A stretch of DNA of 64,000 bases from positions 6,912,296 to 6,976,295 of the forward strand of contig JAGGNK010008226.1 of assembly GCA_017590115.1 (NCBI GenBank), read 5' to 3'. This document shows, in pieces, positions 25,790 to 37,042 of this stretch (position 1 is its first letter; each line of letters starts with the position of its first letter). The notes beneath the pieces were generated by a model, which did not search any database, was not told where the DNA came from, and saw only the letters and a program-made list of their open reading frames with translations. Source of the stretch: Montifringilla adamsi (Eukaryota; Chordata; Aves; Passeriformes; Passeridae). The position numbers and the translations under genes are program-made.

Positions 25790-25995
25790 GAATTTTTGTG
25801 TCCTCGGGTGTCAGCTCAGCTGAGAAGGGGACAATTTAATGAGCTCTCTGTAGGCTTGTAAATAGGGATGTTTAGAAAATACACAAATTAAATTATCTTG
25901 TTTGCATGGGAGATGTCTCCAACTTCCACAAAAGTTCAGCCAAACCTACGTCAAGTTTGCCACGAGGCAACGACTAAAATAAATAATATCACAGA
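25790..25995. other. Candidate upstream regulatory stretch for FOXI2
   Basis: Repeat-free sequence 1.0-1.2 kb upstream of FOXI2 with several retained CpGs (for example CCTACGTCAAG, GCCACGAGGCAACGAC) and a TTGTTTGC forkhead-like site. Regulatory role is inference only. Confidence 0.25.
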
Positions 25996-26444
25996 CAAGT
26001 AATGCCATGGAAAATAAACCAGCAGCTCCCACAGCAGCCATGCCTGTGATACCTGGGGATCAGTTTTACTGCTGGAGGTCTCCAGGTAATCACTGAGAGC
26101 AGGGAAATTAAATAATATTTGGGATCAAATCCTTTCCTGAACTCGTTTCACTGAAATGGAGGGAATATCCCCCCTCACACTTTTGAGATTTAAGGCAGAT
26201 CTTCTAAAATTATGCCTGAAGTAATGGATACTCAGATAAAGCTCATGGTAAAAATTGGTTATTTCTAATTTTGCAATATGCAAAAGATGTTTACCCCTCT
26301 TTATCCCTTTTCCTGACTTCCTCCTGGTCATTTCCTCACTACAGGACGAGGCTCTTGTGGCTGTGAGATTTTGCTTCCTTTGTTGGAAAGACACAGAAGG
26401 TGAGATCAGCCAGGTCTGGTTTTCCTAAATTGAAAGAATTATGA

Positions 26445-26840
26445 AATCCCAGAGAGGTTTGGGTTGGAAAGAACCTTAAAGCTCATCCAGGCTGCCATGG
26501 CAGGGACACCTTCCACCATCCCAGGTGCTCCCAGCCCCAGTGTCCAGCCTGGCCTTGGGCACTGCCAGGGATCCAGGGGCAGCCACAGCTCCCTGTGCCA
26601 GGGCCTCCCCACCCTCTGAGTAAAGATTTTTTTCCCTAATATCCCATCTAAGCCTCCTCTCTGTCATTTTAAAGCCATCCCCCCTTTTCCTGCTCCTCCA
26701 TCCCTTGCAAATAGCTTCCCTCCGGTTTTCTTGCAGCTCCTTCAGGCACTGCGAGGCCACACTGAGGTCACCCCAAACTTCTCCTCTCCAGGTGAACAAT
26801 CCCAGCTCTCCCAGCAGCTCTGCTCATCCTCTGGATCCTG
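26445..26840 (-). mobile_element. CR1 LINE fragment abutting FOXI2 promoter
   Basis: Antisense CR1 from GAAATCCCAGAGAGGTTTGG through CAGGGATCCAGGGGCAGCC to the ORF2-derived CTTCTCCTCTCCAGGTGAAC segment. Its far end lies about 130 bp before the TATA-like element, so CR1 forms the region from about -150 to -550. Confidence 0.88.
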
Positions 26841-26968
26841 TGCTCATTCCCCCCCACTTCCCATTCCCAAATCCCCCGGTGGGTCCCGGACCCTCTCCGC
26901 TCACCGGGGCGGTGCCGGGCGGGGCGGGACCCTGGGGGACGGGAGGGAGCGCTCCCGGGGATCCCCGC

Positions 26969-26975
26969 TATTTAA
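26969..26975 (+). promoter_or_regulatory. TATA-like element of FOXI2
   Basis: TATTTAA is the only AT-rich hexamer or longer in the surrounding GC-rich promoter. It lies 30-36 bp before the ATG at 27005. If used as a TATA box, transcription would begin within a few bases of the start codon, giving an extremely short leader. Use is inferred, not shown. Confidence 0.45.
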
Positions 26976-27004
26976 CCGGGCGTGCTCGGAGCAGTGCCAG
27001 GACC

Positions 27005-27410
27005 ATGCACCCCTCGGTGCCGCGGGATGCCGCGGGATGCTCGGCTCCATGCTCGGCTCCCTCCCCGGCCCCGCTGCCCTCAGCCAGCCCGTCCCCGTGG
27101 CTGGGCGGCGCCGCCGCTCCGTGCCCGCCCTCCGGGGCCGTGCCGGGCTCGGGCACCGAGCGGGGCTGGCCGCAGCGGGGCTGGACGTCGCTGTCGCCAG
27201 CCCGGCCGCCCTACTCGTACTCGGCGCTGATCGCCATCGCCATCCGCAGCGCGCCCGGCCGCCGCCGCACGCTCAGCCAGATCTACGAGTTCGTGGCCGA
27301 GAACTTCCCCTTCTACCGGCGCGGCCGGGCGGGCTGGCAGAACTCCATCCGCCACAACCTGTCCCTCAACGAGTGCTTCACCAGGCTGCCGCGGGACCAG
27401 CGCGACCCGG
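27005..27410 (+). CDS. FOXI2: FOXI2 coding exon 1
   Basis: The exon encodes 135 codons plus one base: a proline/alanine/serine-rich N-terminus of about 65 residues, then most of the forkhead domain. It ends at a GTAAGG donor (27411). A short SPWLGG stretch at residues 30-35 may be what remains of the conserved aromatic N-terminal motif of FOXI proteins. Three out-of-frame ATGs lie within 50 bp downstream of the chosen start. Confidence 0.9.
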
Positions 27411-28124
27411 GTAAGGCGCGGGGCGATGCGCGGGGTGATGCGGAGAGATGAGCGGTGCGGTGCGGGGCGATGCGCGGGGTGATGCTTAGCGATGTGCGGA
27501 GCGATGTGCGGGGTGATGCTTGTGCGATGCGGGGCGATGTGCGGGGTGATGCTTAGCGATGTGCGGGGCGATGCGCGGGGTGATGCTTGGCGATGTGCGG
27601 AGCGATGTGTGGAGCGATGCGCGGGGTGATGTGCTGAGAGATGTGCGGGGCGATGCGCGGGGTGATGCGGAGCGATGAGCGGTGCGGTGAGATGTGCGGG
27701 GCGATGCGCGGAGCGATGTGCGGGGCGATGCGCGGAGCGATGTGTGGAGCGGTGCGGAGTGATGCGCGGGGTGATGTGCGGAGGGATGTGCGGGGCGATG
27801 CGCGGGGTGATGCGGAGCGATGAGCGGTGCGGTGCGATGTGCGGGGCGATGCGCGGGGTGATGCTTGGCGATGCGCGGGGTGATGCGCGGAGCGGTGCAG
27901 AGAGGTGCGGAGCTGCCACCGCCGCGCTGGGTCTGTCCGCAGGCAAAGGCAGCTACTGGACGCTGGATCCCAAGTGCGAGAAGATGTTCGACAACGGGAA
28001 TTTCAGGAGGAGGAGGAAGCGGCGAGCGGAGGCGGCCGGGGACAGCGGCGGGGAGCAGCGGGTGGCACGGGCAGCCCCGCCCGAGGCCACCGCCCGCGGC
28101 GGGCACGCCGAGAGCCGGGCGTGA
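27005..28124 (+). CDS. FOXI2: FOXI2, forkhead box I2 transcription factor (two coding exons)
   Basis: Coding sequence is 27005-27410 joined to 27943-28124, giving 195 residues. Residues about 67-160 form a forkhead winged-helix DNA-binding domain. It opens with [11 protein letters not shown], has recognition helix [10 protein letters not shown] (111-120), and ends in [20 protein letters not shown] followed by an arginine/lysine-rich basic tail that probably serves as nuclear localisation signal. The [13 protein letters not shown] ending and the intron after the glycine of RDPG are typical of the FOXI family. FOXI2 rather than FOXI1 or FOXI3 is chosen because CLRN3 lies 19 kb downstream, as in mammals. 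FOXI proteins bind DNA in the nucleus and act in placodal, otic and ionocyte-type epithelia. The ATG at 27005 is the only in-frame methionine before the domain and has A at -3. The protein is short for the family (mammalian FOXI2 is about 300 residues) and lacks the long C-terminal region. Family call is sure; paralogue is probable. Confidence 0.92.
27411..27942 (+). repeat. FOXI2 intron 1 filled by GC-rich minisatellite
   Basis: From about 27413 to 27910 the intron consists of variants of an 11-bp unit, GCGGGGCGATG, with interspersed variants such as GATGCTTAGC and GAGCGGTGCGGTG. Larger blocks recur, giving a higher-order pattern. The array starts directly after the splice donor and stops about 30 bp before the acceptor. 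It is CpG-dense and G-rich on the coding strand. It creates long spurious open frames on both strands. Confidence 0.95.
27943..28124 (+). CDS. FOXI2: FOXI2 coding exon 2 (terminal)
   Basis: The acceptor is GTCTGTCCGCAG, ending at 27942. The exon completes the glycine codon, adds wing 2 of the forkhead domain and the basic tail, then about 33 alanine/glycine/arginine-rich residues to a TGA at 28122-28124. No other frame in the next 300 bp carries recognisable FOXI C-terminal sequence, so the short C-terminus appears genuine in this sequence. A local assembly error in this GC-rich stretch cannot be excluded. Confidence 0.88.
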
Positions 28125-28434
28125 CCGCGCTCGGCTGAAGCCGGGCACGAGAGAGGGATGGTTTTGTACCGCAGAAATGTGAGTTTTGTACAGAATTGGT
28201 AACTGCAGGGGATGGGTGTGCTGAGCGGCGAGCGGTGTCCCTCCTTCTGGCCCTGTTCCTCCTTCTCTCCCTGTCCCGTCCCACCATAAGGCTGGAAAGG
28301 CTGTCTGTCACCTCCTGCTATGGAAAGCTGGCCTGGGCAGCTTTCCATGGCCAGGAGCAAAGCAGAGCTCCCTGCCAGCCCTCCTGGCTGCTTGGGGAGG
28401 GAAGGGGAGGGTTTGGTGTCCCAGAGATGCTCAG

Positions 28435-28790
28435 GGTGCTCTGGAGATGAGCTGGGGCTGCTCACCTGGAGAAAGGTCCAGGGAGACCCCAGAGCCCATC
28501 CCAGTATTTAAAATCAGCTTATCAAGGAGGGAGAATGAATTCTTATACCAAGGGTCCATGGTTTAAATCTAAAAGAGGGGAGATTTAGATCTTAGGAAGA
28601 AATTCTTTACTCAGAAAGTGCTGAGGGTGGCACAGGGTGCCCAGAGCAGCTGTGGCTGCCCCTGGATCCCTGGCAGTGCCCAAGGCCAGGTTGGACACTG
28701 GGGCTGGGAGCACCTGGGACAGAGGAAGGTGTGTCTGCTGTGGCAGGGGTGGGCTTTAAGGTCCCTTGCAGCCCAAACCATCAATTTTAT
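28435..28790 (+). mobile_element. CR1 LINE fragment downstream of FOXI2
   Basis: Sense CR1: ORF2 end (GCTGGGGCTGCTCACCTGG), GAAGAAATTCTTTACTCAG, CAGAGCAGCTGTGGCTGCCC and terminus AGCCCAAACCATCA. It starts about 310 bp after the FOXI2 stop, so it may lie in the 3' UTR. I found no AATAAA between the stop and this element. Confidence 0.88.
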
Positions 28791-31399
28791 GAGAAAGGCA
28801 GAGAGGGATGTGCCCTCACTCCCAGGGAACACCAGGCTGGCACAGGGGTCACCCAGCCTCTATTCTCTTCTGCAGCATTTCGAACCAAATCCCCTCAATT
28901 TTCCTTCAAACACAGTCCCATCTCCATGCCAGCCTGTGGAGCTGACCAGAACTTGCACAAGGAGTTTCAGATTTAATCCAGCATCCAAAACAAATAGCTG
29001 ATAATTCAAATTTTGTGTGTAATATAACAGGGCTATAAAGTGAATTTGTACCCAAAAAAAAAAAAAACCCACAAAAACTATCTGAGAATCTAAAAAATGT
29101 CAGAGATTTAAGTCCTTGGTGAGAGGGAAGAATCAACTGTACAAAGTAAGTTTTTATTGGCATAAAAAGTAGTAAATTGTTTTTAAAAAAATCTGGTTTA
29201 CAAATATCCAGCTTGAGTAGATTTGAAGTGAAGGAAAGAGCAAACTGAATTTGTCAGCCAATACCCTGTGAGGGTCTATGTGGATACATTTATTTTTTAT
29301 TAATTCCCTATTTGAAAAAAAAAAAAAAAGCCTTATTCAAGAAAATTTACACAAAAAGGGGAAATGAAATTTCTGGAATGGAATTTTAAATTTTTCAGAC
29401 AGAATCTCTTTGTTCCCATTATTATTTTTGCAGGATTTTCAAGGAAGAAGGCATTCAAATAACCTCTGTTTCCTTTTCCAAGCGGGTGGGATCATGTCCG
29501 AGGGTGTGGAGTGGGATATTCATGGGAAGGATGGAGAAACTCCTGCCTGGCACAGCTGGAGGACCCTTGTGAAAACACTGGACCTCAGAGCTGGGCAAGA
29601 AACGATTTCACTGAACCCTCATTTCCTTCTGCTCCAGGATACAAAGCTCCAGATCTGACTGGCAGGGCTGAATTCCTGATTTTCCCCTTGGGATTGTTCT
29701 ACTCCCTCTGAATTGTTATAATATTGAAATTAAGGGGCTCTGAGGCAAAGGTATGGGAGCAGGAATAACAGTTCTTTAGTAGGCAAGAAAATAAAAATAA
29801 ATTAAAAATTCAGTAATACAAAACACCACTACTGCCCCATGAACAGAGGATAACTGCCCCACCTTTGACAGATGGTAAACAGAACACACACCCCCATTTC
29901 CAACCTAAAACAGTTCCCAAAAAGAGCCAGAAATCCATGGTTCATTTCAGCCAGGAGAATTGGAATGACATCAGTGAATTATGGAGAAGCTTGGGAAATG
30001 ACAGAGCTCAGGAAGCTCCACTCTGAGCTGTGCTTTCCACAGGGAACGGGGCAGCATGGACACAACAACCTTGGTTCATTATTCCAGGAATGGAAATGGG
30101 GATCTGGGCTGTTCCTTATCCAACAGGATAAACATCCAGGACTTCTGTGCTCTGGAACAACGGGTTGGCCTAAATAAAGATGAGAAGGGGCTGTCAAAGC
30201 CTCATAAATCAGGATTTTGGGAATGGGCAGCAGTGCAGGGCGTGAAAGGAGAGTTTGCACTTTGGAATATTTGGTTTTGGGGCTGTGCTTTGAGCCCAGC
30301 TCAGGGCTGCAGGTTCCTAAAAACAGCCCCATCCCTCCTCATCCCTGGCAGCCTTCCCTCCCAAAAAGGGCTGGACAGAGCCTGGCAGTGCAGGGTGATC
30401 TCTGCTCATGGGGATTTTGGTGGTGTGCAGGCAGTGCCTGTGGGGTGTCCTCTGGATTCACCTGGAGGAAGGGAAAATTCCCAAAAAACCCCAGGGAATG
30501 CCCCTGGCTGGGCAGGGGAAGGCAGGCAGGGGTTGGAGAACAGAGCTGGAGAGGTTTCACTTCTTCAGCAATGAGCATGAATTATTTTCCTGGCTTTAAT
30601 TGCTGTTATTGTAGTCTCAGTTCTATTTTAATCCAGTTGAAAAAGCAATAAATCTCTATTTTCAGCGTGATTATCACTCAGGAGGAGCCCATCACAAATG
30701 CAAACAGGATGTGATAAATCAGATTTACTTCTCCTTTTTTTTCTTTTCAATTTTCCCTCTGCTCCAGCACTTGCCTGTGATAAATCCTTGTTATGCACTA
30801 GGATTTCCCTGGGCTTTACTGTGGGATAACACAGCTTCCCAGGATTTTAATTTTTTTTTTCTGGAAAACAGAATGGGGAATATTAAATTTTATGTTGTGG
30901 GAGGAAAATCAAGACAAAATGAAGTTTCCAGGTTCTTGGGAGTCATCAGGGCTGAAGGAAAAGGATATTTTAAATAGTTGTTATTACATAAAACTATCAG
31001 GAAGGAAAATATCAGGAAATAAAATATCCTTTTCTATGGGTTGTCTGGAATTCCATGCGGCAGGAGATGGAAACTCAAGTCCTGGAGGAAAATCCTTGGT
31101 AAAATGCGTGGTGGGAGCAGGTTGGACGTGAATGATTCACCTTGGAATTTGCAAAACCCAGCTCAGTTTGGTGTCTGGCATTTTTGGGACTGTGGTATTC
31201 CCTGGGAGGCCCAAATCCTGCTCCTGCAGGACTCCAGCTCCTCTCCCTCTGCCCCCAGGGGATCCAGGCCCTGGGCAGCTCCTGGATTTGTTGCTTTTGG
31301 GATGGAACTGATTTGTGCTGCTGAAATGAGGCCAGACAACAAAACTCCGTGAGAATTTGGGATTTTTGTCCCGCTCCCAACGCTCACCTCTGGGATTCC

Positions 31400-31545
31400 T
31401 TCTTGCCCAGAGCAGCTGTGGCTGCCCCTGGAGCCCTGGAAGAGCAAGGCCAGGTTGGACATTGGGCTTTGGAGCACCTGGGACAGTGGGAGGTGTCCCT
31501 GCCATGGCAGGGGTGGGATGGGATGGATTTTAACCCATCCTGGAA
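31400..31545 (+). mobile_element. CR1 LINE 3' fragment
   Basis: GCCCAGAGCAGCTGTGGCTG, AAGGCCAGGTTGGACATTGG, GAGGTGTCCCTGCCATGG. Truncated at both ends. Confidence 0.8.
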
Positions 31546-33449
31546 TTTGGGCACCTGGATTTGCCAAGCCCAGCTCCCTGTCCCATTCTTTGGGAGCCTT
31601 TGGAAATGCTGGATTTTTCTGGGAATGTCCTGAGACACTCCTGGAGGGGAACAATTCCAGCCAGCTGAATAAGGAATTGCAGAAGGGGAAATGATATCTT
31701 CAACAGGGGAAAATTGAGTTATCAGAACTGCTCTGGTGTTGACTCTGAGATCATCTGGCTGGAGCAGGGACTGAAACTCTGCTCCTGCCTCAGCAGTGGC
31801 ATTTAAAACCCCAGCTCTTGTCTATAAACCAGGATTAATCTGTTCTTTTCCCTGAATTTTCAGTCAATACGACAGCACGTGGCTTAGCCGGGTTTGCCTT
31901 TCTTTTAAGGAAAACATTTCTTTGTCACCTGGATAACCACAGAGAAAAGGGGAAGAATTTTTTTTGTTCTGGGGTGATTTCTGCTGTGCTTGCTGAAGGA
32001 TTTCATACTATGGGCCCTGATATCAGCCTGGAGCATCTGATGGTTTCCCTGCCACTTCCACTGTTCTCCTCCTGCTGCATTTCACTTTTCACCAAAATTC
32101 CAGTTTTTTCTCCTGCCCCAAACTTGCTCTTTCCCAAGGGACATTTTCTGTGTGAGTTCCCACCTGCTTCCCTCAGAGTCTGGGTACTGAAATAACGGTG
32201 CTGTGCTGAAAATAAAATCATTTCAAAGTACATTTCATCCCTTTTTGGGTTGATATCCAGTCCTTTTTCCCCTCTGGAGGAAATGATGCTCCTCCCCAAG
32301 GCAGGGCTGGGGGTCCTGGCTGCCTCCTCTCCCCTCAGAGCCAGGGATGTTTGTGCTCCTTTCAGCCCCTTTGGAAACTCCTTCCCACCCTTGCTCTCTT
32401 TTTTTTTCATTTTTTTCTGCAGTCATTTTTCACTCTGATGCTCTCAGATGAAGGTCAGGTGGATCTCTTGTGTTTTTCTTGAAGGAATAAGTTGTCAAAT
32501 AAAGACAAATTAGTCTGGTATCACCTCCCAGTTTCCATTTATCCTCATTTGTTTACTCTGACTTATAATTTTTCATGTAATAACTCTTCTGCCTTTCAAA
32601 AAACGCTGGAGCTATCCAGAAAATATGGGAATTAAAGCTTATAAAGCCTGCAGCACCTATAGAATATGTCTATAAAATTAAATATAGCCAGAGACACCAG
32701 AACCATGAGTGTGGAATTTTTCACTCCTTCGAGCTCCACACAAATTCTGTTATTTGCAGTTTCTTTTTCTTTTTTTTTTTTTTTTTTAATCTCAAGAATA
32801 TGAAACATAATCTGCCTTTCCAGATTTTCCTACCTGCATATTTTGGAAAAATTGAAAATACGTGTCTCAGAAGGAAATGAGGGAGTGCACAGCCTGGATC
32901 TTGTCCCCTCCAAGGTGGCAGCAGTGCCACCTTTTCCTGTCCCACATCTGCCCAGGACACCCAAGGGCACAAGGATGGCTTTTGTGATTCACACTGACCC
33001 AAATCGCTTTTTGGGGATATCTTCTACCAGTGCTCATCAGTTCTCACAGCAACTTCCAACAGTTTTCTCCTGCTGGATGGAAAATAGCCCAACAAAAGGG
33101 GGAGAGATATTTATATTTCATCCTCCTGAAATTTTCTCCCGCTGCTGAGATCCTGACAATAATCCTCAGTCTCCACATTTCTCACTGCAAACAACAGCAC
33201 AAAGTTATTAATTCACCTCGTCAAGAAATACAGGTAAAATCATAAAATAAAACCATCAAAATCATAAAATCATATCCACTCCTCCTCCTCCAGCTGGAAT
33301 GACTCTTGAAATCCAAGATGGATTTGGTGAATTTTTATTTTACTGCCCCAGTTTCAGCTGCTCAGCTGAGTTTCCCTGTGCCCACAGCACAGCCAAGGGA
33401 GGTTTAGGGCTTTTGTGTCCCATCCTTGAAGGCAAAGGGGTTCTTCCCA

Positions 33450-33530
33450 TAATCCCAGAATCTCTGAGGTTGGAAAACACCTCCAGGATCACCAAATCCA
33501 TCCCCACCTCGTGACCCAGAGCAGAGCACA
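33450..33530 (-). mobile_element. CR1 3' terminus fragment
   Basis: Antisense ATCCCAGAATCTCTGAGG, TTGGAAAACACCTCCAGG, ATCACCAAATCC. Short and old. Confidence 0.6.
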
Positions 33531-34879
33531 GAGATAAAGAAAGAAAAATCCCAACAAAAGATCTGGTTGGGAAATAAAAATCAAGAAATAATAATCAAGA
33601 AATTTAAAAAATCAAGAGCCACAGGCTGATTTGTAGCTGGGGGATCCCATTGGGGGATGATGTTTTTAAGACCTGGATATATTTTTGTGGAAGAAAAATC
33701 ATCCAGCACAAGGATGGAATTCCGAATGAAAGAAGAATTTCATTAAGTCCTAATGGAAGGGGGGAAGAACAATGTGGAAAAAACCAAAAAAAAACAGTGA
33801 AGAAATAAAAATAAATGCTGGGGAGCTGAGTGCTGCCCTGGAAATGAGGAGGTGGCAGCTGAAATGAGGCAGTGATGGCTCTGCCTGCTGCCTCCGGGCC
33901 CTCAGAGCACTCTCTCAAGATAATTCACTGTTAATTAACTTTCCCTTTCCCCAGAGGATCTCAGAGTCCAGTTGCTTTTAGACCCACCGAGAAAATCGGG
34001 TTTAATTCTTTTTCCTGGGTTTAAAGTCACGAGTGGGAGGTGAGGCTGAGGTGAGGGAGGATCCTGGGATTTCTCTCCAGCCTGAGTTGGTTGTAAGGGA
34101 ATTTCTGGGAATAAAAAGGTGTTTGTGCTGCTCTGGAGTCACTCAAAACAAAAGTCTGGTAGCACAGAAGATTTACATCCCTCTGAATTTTATATTTTTA
34201 TTGTCCTTGGCTGGATTGGGGTTTCAAGTGATGTTCCTTGTTTGAGGAACAAAATTTGGGAATACTTGGTGAGGGGAGTGCTCAAGGCTGAGCCCTGGGA
34301 AATCACCATTTCACATTTCCTTTTCTGCTGGAAACACTTTTCTGTTTTTGTTTTTATGTATTTGAAGGAGAAATCCTCCTCTGCCCATGCTTAGGACAGG
34401 GTTCATCTCCACAGCTGAATGAGATTTGTTGCTGAGGCTGAAAGGAGATGCCTGGGGCACCTCTTCGGTTTGCAGTTTCCTTTTCCTTCCTGGGAAAATC
34501 CCAGATTTCCCTGGCACCTGGCTGAGGATGCCAAAGGACAATTCCAGTTCCTGTTTTCACCTCATTTCCAGAGATCATTTGCAGCCCCCTGCATTTCAGG
34601 ACCATTGTTTTCTACCAGGGCTGCAGCCTCTCATTTCAAAACAAACATTGTCCTCCAGAGCCACTGAGGAAAAGCTGCTGCACTGACTTATCTCCATCAG
34701 CAGCTGCTGGGGATAAATTGCATTTTAATGATCATACTGGGGGTAAAATTAGCTCCTGCTGTGGGCATTATTAATTAGGCCAACACCACCCTTGCTCATA
34801 TTCTGCTTTCCCCGCTAGCCTCTGCTGGATTTGAGTGGAATTATTTCCCTGTCTGCTCAGGGGGACTGGCTGCAGATGG

Positions 34880-35065
34880 AAAGAGAGGAGATTTAGAGGG
34901 ATTTTGGGAAGGAATTGTTCCCCTGGAAGTGTCCAAGGCTATGTAGGACAGGGCTTGGAGCAGCCTGGGACAGTGGAAGGTGTCCCTGATATGGCAGGGT
35001 GGCGCTGGGTGATTTTAATTCCCTCCCAACCCAAACAATTCCATAATTCCATAACTCTGAGGGTG
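34880..35065 (+). mobile_element. CR1 LINE 3' fragment
   Basis: GGAAGGAATTGTTCCCCTGG through AGTGGAAGGTGTCCCTGA to CAACCCAAACAATTCCATAA. It lies 155 bp left of LTR copy B. Copy A is also next to a CR1 end. Confidence 0.8.
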
Positions 35066-35219
35066 TTGTTGTCCCTTGAAGAAGGAAAACCAAGTCACAG
35101 CCAAGGAGCAAAATTGTGTCCATTTCCCTGCGAGGAAGCAGTGGGATGAAAAAACTGAGTCTGCAACAAATCTTAAATAAATAGGTAATTAAAAAATAAA
35201 AATAAGGAAGAAGTGTTAA

Positions 35220-35674
35220 TGCCTCAGGTTTAGCTTTTCTATTTTTCACATTCTGAGCTGCTTTAGTGTGTGGGTCTGGGTTCACACCAGGGGATGGTGA
35301 GCTCTGAGCACAGAGCAGGGAGACAAAACAATTCCTGCTCCAGCTGGGCACCAAGGACAAATGATCCAAATCTCAGCCCAGGAGCACAAACCCCGTGGGC
35401 TGGAGAGAGAAAAACAAGCAGGATGGGAGTGCAGGGGCTGAGCTGGAATTGGACACTGAACTGCAATGTGCACATGGAGCAGAGCTGATCCCAGGGAGAG
35501 ACCCCGTGAGCGCTCGTGCATTTTGGGACCATTTGGGTTCATCTTGGGGGCAGCCCTGGCTGGGCTCTTGTGCTGCCCAAGGTGGATCCATGGAGGAGAT
35601 CCTTGGAATCAATCCCTGCTTTATTCTGTAACTCTGTCCAGCCTCTGCTCTGGGGCAGCCTGCACAAGGCATCA
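35220..35674 (+). mobile_element. Solo ERV LTR, 455 bp, copy B
   Basis: Reads TGCCTCAGG...AAGGCATCA. Inverted near-identical partner of 20675-21129. Its 3' third also resembles the two LTRs in CLRN3 intron 1 (shared ATCCCTGCTTTATT and TGTCCAGCCTCTG). Confidence 0.8.
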
Positions 35675-37042
35675 GTGGATCTTACAGATCACGAGGTAAA
35701 AATATTTCCTTTCAAGTACAACCCCATCCCCAAAGCTGCTTCCCAAATTCCAGAGGCTGCTGAGAGCATTTGGGTGGAAAGAAACAAAACCAAAACACAG
35801 TGGAGATGGGAAGGCAGCAGCAATAAAGCAAATTAAAGCAGAGTGGTGCAAATTATATCTAGAAAGAAAAGTCCTCCCTAATCCTTTTGGAGCAGGAAGC
35901 TGCACAGATGATGTGACATCCACCCAGGCAAGGATTTGTCCCTGCAGCAATTAAAATCTGGAGTTACAAATATTTCAACTACAGTCACAGCTCTTTGACA
36001 CCTCACACCCCACAATGTAAAGAGAATCTGGCAGAGTCCAACTATGGATGTGCATTAAAAGCTCCTCAGATCTGGACTGGAACCTCTCACTTGTTTTTCT
36101 GAATAATTTGTTTTGTTTTGCAGGTGTCCAGCGCTGTCTGAATTCTGGAACACTTGATCAAAATTTAAATCTCCCAAAAAGAATGTGAAGTCAAATTTCA
36201 GCTGAGAATATTATATTAAAAATCTGTTAGCAGTGAATCCACTGGCTGTTATGTGTAAAATGTGTGCTTCAAATTTTATGAAGTACAAATATTTATATTT
36301 TAATTTTTTCAAAATTTGGGCTTTCTTTATATGGAAAAATCAAAGGGGGGGGCTGGTTTTGAATTTTAATTTTTTTTTAATTAGCTGTCAAAGGATTCAC
36401 CTGCTGATGTATAAAAATCAGCCCTGACCACAGGCCCAGCTGGGATTTATTCTTTGCTTTCCTTTGTACCCTGTGCTCCTCCAACCAGGCCTGGAATCAC
36501 CTGCTGGAGACCAGCTCCAATTCCCTCCCCACATCTGCCTTTGTCAATTAAATAATTAAAGGTGTTAAATGCCCTCCTTGTGCTTCCTCCTCCTCCCTCA
36601 GAGCAGCTCCAGCCATGGCAAATGCTTCTTTTTCTGCTCCCAAGGTCCCTTTGAAGAAGTTTTTTTTGGAAAAGCAGTTTATTTTAGGTGGAGAGCCCAG
36701 TGACTAGAAATATTTGTCCTTTAATGCATTTATATTTTACTTTAATGCATTTATATTGCACTTCTTTCCCTGCTTGAAAAGTTTATTATTAAGGAGTGAT
36801 GAGAAAAACCAATGGCTAAAGGAAAATGAATCCACTCCTCGGAATATTCAGTGTGTAATCCGTGGTACAGGATGAACCAGGAATTATCCTTATTTCAACC
36901 TTCCAGCCAGGAGCAGCAAACTGAAATTCTCAATCCTGTCAGAACACTTCAAAAGGTGAGCACGCAAAAGGTGTTTCACACACTCTTTTATTGTGAATTA
37001 TTATTGTTATCGTTAGGGGAGTGTGACCCCATTTTCAGGTTT

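Larger units (their letters stand above)
26880..28150. promoter_or_regulatory. CpG island covering FOXI2 promoter and gene
   Basis: Base composition shifts sharply from AT-rich flanks to very high GC with dense CpG over the FOXI2 promoter, both exons and the intron. Part of the CpG count comes from the intronic minisatellite, but exon 1 and the promoter are CpG-dense on their own. Confidence 0.85.
28791..34879. other. Intergenic right of FOXI2
   Basis: CR1 pieces at 31.4 and 33.5 kb. A segment at 29720-29900 resembles ERV LTR sequence but is too degraded to call. Poly(T) at 32769-32787. Otherwise unique. Confidence 0.5.

Noticed and set aside
1..26000. Neuropeptide S gene upstream of FOXI2
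   Set aside because: Expected from mammalian gene order, but I saw no sequence resembling the conserved peptide in any frame; it may lie further left.
27080..27946. 288-codon open frame on the - strand through the FOXI2 locus with repeated APHRSAHR-like residues
   Set aside because: It is the reverse reading of the intronic minisatellite and exon 1. No splice signals or family similarity.
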